Of a stretch of 64,000 nt of DNA, positions 61,182 through 64,000 are shown one piece after another; positions within the stretch are counted from its first letter, which is position 1; every line of letters starts with the position of its first letter. The position numbers and the translations under genes were made by a program. The DNA lies in assembly GCA_046047615.1 (NCBI GenBank), contig JBJOHO010000013.1, positions 48,285 through 112,284 of the forward strand. Direction: 5' to 3'. A model generated the notes under the pieces. It saw nothing but the letters and a program-made list of their open reading frames with translations. It did not search any database and had not been told where the DNA came from. The stretch is from ZC4RG30 sp046047615 (GTDB taxonomy: Bacteria > Pseudomonadota > Gammaproteobacteria > Steroidobacterales > Steroidobacteraceae).

Positions 61182-63008
61182 ATGAAGCGTGGTTTATGTC
61201 TGCTGGCCCTGTGGGCCACGGTTTCACTCGCCCAGGACGCCACGCCCGGCGCCCAGTGGCTCACCTACAACAACCGGCTTGATGGCCAGCGGTGGTCGCC
61301 GCTGAAGGAGATCAACGCGGCCAATGCCGCGCGGCTGGGCGAGGTGTGCCGGCTGCAGGTCGATGGACCGACGTCCTTCCACTCCGGGCTCATCGTCGCT
61401 GACGGCCTGATCTACACCAACACGGGCCGCGAGACCGTTGCAATGGATGCCACGGACTGCAGCCTGCGCTGGCGCCACAGCTGGACGCCGGAGGAGGACC
61501 GCGGCTCGCCTTCCACGCGTGGGTTGGCGCTGCTGGATGGGCGCGTGTTCCGCGGCACCGGCGATGGCCGCCTGATCGCGCTGGATGCCGCGACCGGCAA
61601 ACTGCTGTGGAAGACCGTCATCGCCGCGCCCCGCCTCGGCGAGTCCGCCTCGGCGGCGCCGCTGGCCTGGGGCGGTGTGGTCTACATGGGCATTGGCGGC
61701 AGCGAACTCGGCATCCGCGGCCGTGTCATGGCCTACGACGCGGCCACCGGCCGCGAGCTGTGGCGTTTCCACACCATTCCCATGGGCAAGGACACCGGCG
61801 CGGAAACCTGGCAGCGCCCGGCATCGGCCAAGACCGGTGGTGGTGGCGTGTGGGGCGCGATGACGCTCGACGTGACCACCGGTGAGCTGTTCGTGCCGGT
61901 GGGCAATCCCTGGCCCGACATCGACAAAGCCTACCGGCCGGGCGCCAACCTGTTCACGAACTCGATCATCGTGCTCGATGCGCGCACCGGTGCCCTGCGC
62001 TGGTGGTACCAGGCGTCGCCGGCGGACTGGATGGACCTCGACCTCGCCGCGGCACCCGTCCTGTACCGCGCCAGTGGCGTTCGTGACCTCATGGTGTTCG
62101 GCGGCAAGGACGGCCATGTCACTGCGGTCGACCGCGACACGCGCAAGGCCGTCTTCAGGACGCCGGTGACCACCGTCGAGCCGATTCCGGAGATGCCCAG
62201 CCGCGAGGGCCGGCGCATGTGCCCGGGCTATGCCGGCGGCGTGGAGTGGAACGGCCCGGCACTGGACCGCGACAGCAACCTGCTCATCACCGGTGCGGTG
62301 GACGCCTGCTTCATCGTCACGCTGGGCAAGACCGAGTACTCGCCCGGCGGGGCCAGCTTCGGCGGTACGGTCGAGCCCGTCGGCGAGACCACGGGCTGGG
62401 TCACCGCGATCGATGCCGAGACCGGTGCCGTGCGCTGGAAGTACCACGCCGAGAAGCCGGTGATCGCCGGCGTCACCCCCACGGCGGGCGGCATCACCTT
62501 CACCGGTGATCTCGCCGGCAACCTGCTCGTGTTCGAGACGCAGAGCGGACGTCTCGTGCACAAGGCCCAGACCGGCGGTGGCATGGCCGGTGGCGTGGTG
62601 ACCTACGAGGCCAAGGGGCGCCAGTATCTTGCCTTTGCCGCCGGCAACATCTCGCGCAACGCCTTCGGTGCGCATGGCCTGCCCAGTGTCGTCGTCATGG
62701 CGCTGGATCCACAGCGCATCGCCGGTTCACCGGCCGTGAACAACCCGCGCAGCGACGCCGCGGTCGGCCCGGCCAATCTCGCCAATGGCCGCCGGCTCTA
62801 TTCGCAGGTCTGCGTGGCCTGCCACGGGCCGGACGGCAATCTCGTGCCCGACCGCAAGCTGGCGGCCCTGCGCGCGCGCCAGCCGGTCGGCACGACGGTG
62901 GAATACCTGAAGGCGCCCAAGGCACCGATGCCGGCGATGTACCCGGACCTGCTCAACGCGCAGAGCCTGGTGGACGTGGCCACCTGGGTGCACGAGGAGT
63001 TGCGCTGA
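61182..63008 (+). CDS. PQQ-dependent dehydrogenase with C-terminal cytochrome c domain
   Basis: A 608-residue exported protein: signal peptide (to about residue 18), PQQ propeller (about 20-525) and a cytochrome c domain. Heme site CVACH is at 544-548 and a Met ligand is likely 583 or 586 in APMPAM. The candidate catalytic Asp is in ADWMDLDLAAAP. There is no Cys-Cys pair like that in the other PQQ enzyme of this window, so it is a different subtype. Start ATG 61182. Substrate unknown; no PQQ biosynthesis genes are in the window. Confidence 0.85.
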   Translation: MKRGLCLLALWATVSLAQDATPGAQWLTYNNRLDGQRWSPLKEINAANAARLGEVCRLQVDGPTSFHSGLIVADGLIYTNTGRETVAMDATDCSLRWRHSWTPEEDRGSPSTRGLALLDGRVFRGTGDGRLIALDAATGKLLWKTVIAAPRLGESASAAPLAWGGVVYMGIGGSELGIRGRVMAYDAATGRELWRFHTIPMGKDTGAETWQRPASAKTGGGGVWGAMTLDVTTGELFVPVGNPWPDIDKAYRPGANLFTNSIIVLDARTGALRWWYQASPADWMDLDLAAAPVLYRASGVRDLMVFGGKDGHVTAVDRDTRKAVFRTPVTTVEPIPEMPSREGRRMCPGYAGGVEWNGPALDRDSNLLITGAVDACFIVTLGKTEYSPGGASFGGTVEPVGETTGWVTAIDAETGAVRWKYHAEKPVIAGVTPTAGGITFTGDLAGNLLVFETQSGRLVHKAQTGGGMAGGVVTYEAKGRQYLAFAAGNISRNAFGAHGLPSVVVMALDPQRIAGSPAVNNPRSDAAVGPANLANGRRLYSQVCVACHGPDGNLVPDRKLAALRARQPVGTTVEYLKAPKAPMPAMYPDLLNAQSLVDVATWVHEELR

Positions 63009-63015
63009 GGCCGTG

Positions 63016-64000
63016 TCAGCGCTGCGGGAGCAACTCCCGCAGCGCATAGAGCGCGGCCTGCGCCTCCCGTGGCGAGAGCGTGTCGGGATCGAGCGCGGCG
63101 AGCCGCTGCTCTACCGCACTGGGTTCAGGTGCTGCTTCCGGCGCCGAGAAATCCAGCGCGGCCTGCGGCGAGGTGGCCGCCACCAGTGCGTCGCGCTGGC
63201 TTTCCAGTGCCTTGAGGTACTGCCGCGCGGCACTGATCACCTCCCGCGGCACGCCGGCGAGCTGCGCGACTGCGAGGCCATAGCTGCGATTGGCTGGACC
63301 CTCGCGCACCGCATGCAGGAATACCAGTTCCTCACCATGCTCGGTGGCGTCGAGGTGCACGTTGGCGACGCCGGGGACTTCGTTGGCCAGTGCGGTCAGT
63401 TCGAAGTAGTGCGTGGCGAACAGCGTGAAGGCGCGGATGCGTCCGGCCAGCTGCCGCGCCACGGCCCAGGCCAGTGACAGGCCATCGAAGGTGCTGGTGC
63501 CGCGGCCGATCTCGTCCATCAGCACCAGGCTGCGGTCGCTGGCGTTGTGCAGGATGTTGGCGGTTTCAGTCATCTCCACCATGAAGGTGGAGCGGCCACC
63601 GGCGAGGTCGTCGCCGGCACCGATGCGGGTGAAGATGCGGTCCAGCGGTCCCAGCTCGGCACGCGCGGCGGGCACGAAGCTGCCCATGTGCGCCAGCACG
63701 GCAATGAGGGCCACCTGGCGCATGAACGTGCTCTTGCCGCCCATGTTGGGACCGGTGACCACCAGCATGCGGCGCCGCTCGTCGAAGCGCGTGTCGTTGG
63801 GCACGAAGGCGCCGTCGCCGAGGAACTGCTCGACGACCGGATGGCGGCCGCCTTCGATGGCGAGGCCCGGCGGTTCGCAGAACACAGGCTGCGTCCAGCG
63901 CAGGACGTCAGCCCGTTCCGCCAGGCAGGCGAGGGCATCGAGGCTGGCCAGTGCCGCAGCGGTGTCCTGCAGGGCCCCCATGCGGTCGACCAGCTGCGTC
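63016..64000 (-). CDS. mutS: DNA mismatch repair ATPase MutS (5' end outside window)
   Basis: MutS recognises mispairs and starts mismatch repair. About 328 residues of the C-terminal half are visible and the frame runs off the right edge. Walker A GPNMGGKSTFMRQ, Walker B and signature DEIGRGTSTFDGLS, and ATHYFELT are all intact, and the end RELLPQR is the normal C-terminus. It lies 7 bp from the convergent PQQ gene. Confidence 0.96.
   Translation of the reverse strand, partial: TQLVDRMGALQDTAAALASLDALACLAERADVLRWTQPVFCEPPGLAIEGGRHPVVEQFLGDGAFVPNDTRFDERRRMLVVTGPNMGGKSTFMRQVALIAVLAHMGSFVPAARAELGPLDRIFTRIGAGDDLAGGRSTFMVEMTETANILHNASDRSLVLMDEIGRGTSTFDGLSLAWAVARQLAGRIRAFTLFATHYFELTALANEVPGVANVHLDATEHGEELVFLHAVREGPANRSYGLAVAQLAGVPREVISAARQYLKALESQRDALVAATSPQAALDFSAPEAAPEPSAVEQRLAALDPDTLSPREAQAALYALRELLPQR

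Overview
The window is 64 kb of very GC-rich, almost gap-free DNA (no stretch over 300 bp without a gene) from a gammaproteobacterium. The division/cell-wall cluster murC-murB-ddlB-ftsQ-ftsA-ftsZ-lpxC leads on through an M23 peptidase to secA. The group yacG-zapD-coaE-pilD-pilC-pilB-pilA-pilR-pilS lies beside sucCD, an order I associate with Xanthomonadales and related deep gammaproteobacterial lineages (Nevskiales- or Steroidobacter-like). The presence of carboxynorspermidine enzymes, two PQQ dehydrogenases, SapC and several secreted S9 or serine hydrolases fits a free-living heterotroph. The exact taxon cannot be fixed from the sequence alone. No rRNA, tRNA, CRISPR array, insertion sequence or prophage was seen.

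Layout. 1-7.4 kb: division and envelope (dcw) cluster ending with lpxC, with a long hairpin between ftsZ and lpxC. 7.4-11.6 kb: DUF721 protein, M23 peptidase and secA. 11.7-18.6 kb: accessory block with an NCS2 permease carrying a C-terminal extension, a leftward LTA-synthase-like transferase coupled to a secreted TIM-barrel-like protein, DUF2752, TM2, an Arc-like regulator and an SPFH protein. 18.6-27.3 kb: mutT, a small Gly-rich protein, a three-part PQQ dehydrogenase/cytochrome c/SnoaL fusion, an SRAP protein and two divergent S9 peptidases whose 5' ends overlap. 27.2-36.7 kb: leftward yacG-zapD-coaE-pilDCB, pilA with a sigma-54 promoter and a helically phased set of PilR-type boxes, then pilR-pilS. 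36.8-40.9 kb: sucC, sucD with a histone-H1-like tail, and nadE. 40.9-44.2 kb: bamD-nspC-carboxynorspermidine dehydrogenase. 44.2-50.5 kb: rluD-pgeF, a ZIP transporter, heat-shock clpB, FmdB and DUF502. 50.5-58.7 kb: an aminotransferase/glutamine synthetase pair and an alkylsulfatase in front of aspS, then a hydrolase and a formylglycine-generating enzyme. 58.7-64 kb: carboxylesterase, SapC, a second PQQ/cytochrome c enzyme and the 3' end of mutS.

How it fits together. Housekeeping blocks that are contiguous in better-known gammaproteobacteria (secA-mutT-yacG-zapD-coaE; FmdB-DUF502-aspS) are split here by accessory genes for envelope polymers, periplasmic alcohol oxidation, peptide degradation, polyamine metabolism and sulfate-ester metabolism. 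The most unusual items are the PQQ-ADH/cytochrome/SnoaL fusion, the lysine-rich tails on SucD and FmdB, the LtaS-like/TIM-barrel coupled pair and the phased pilA enhancer. All functional calls rest on motifs read by eye; no database search was run.
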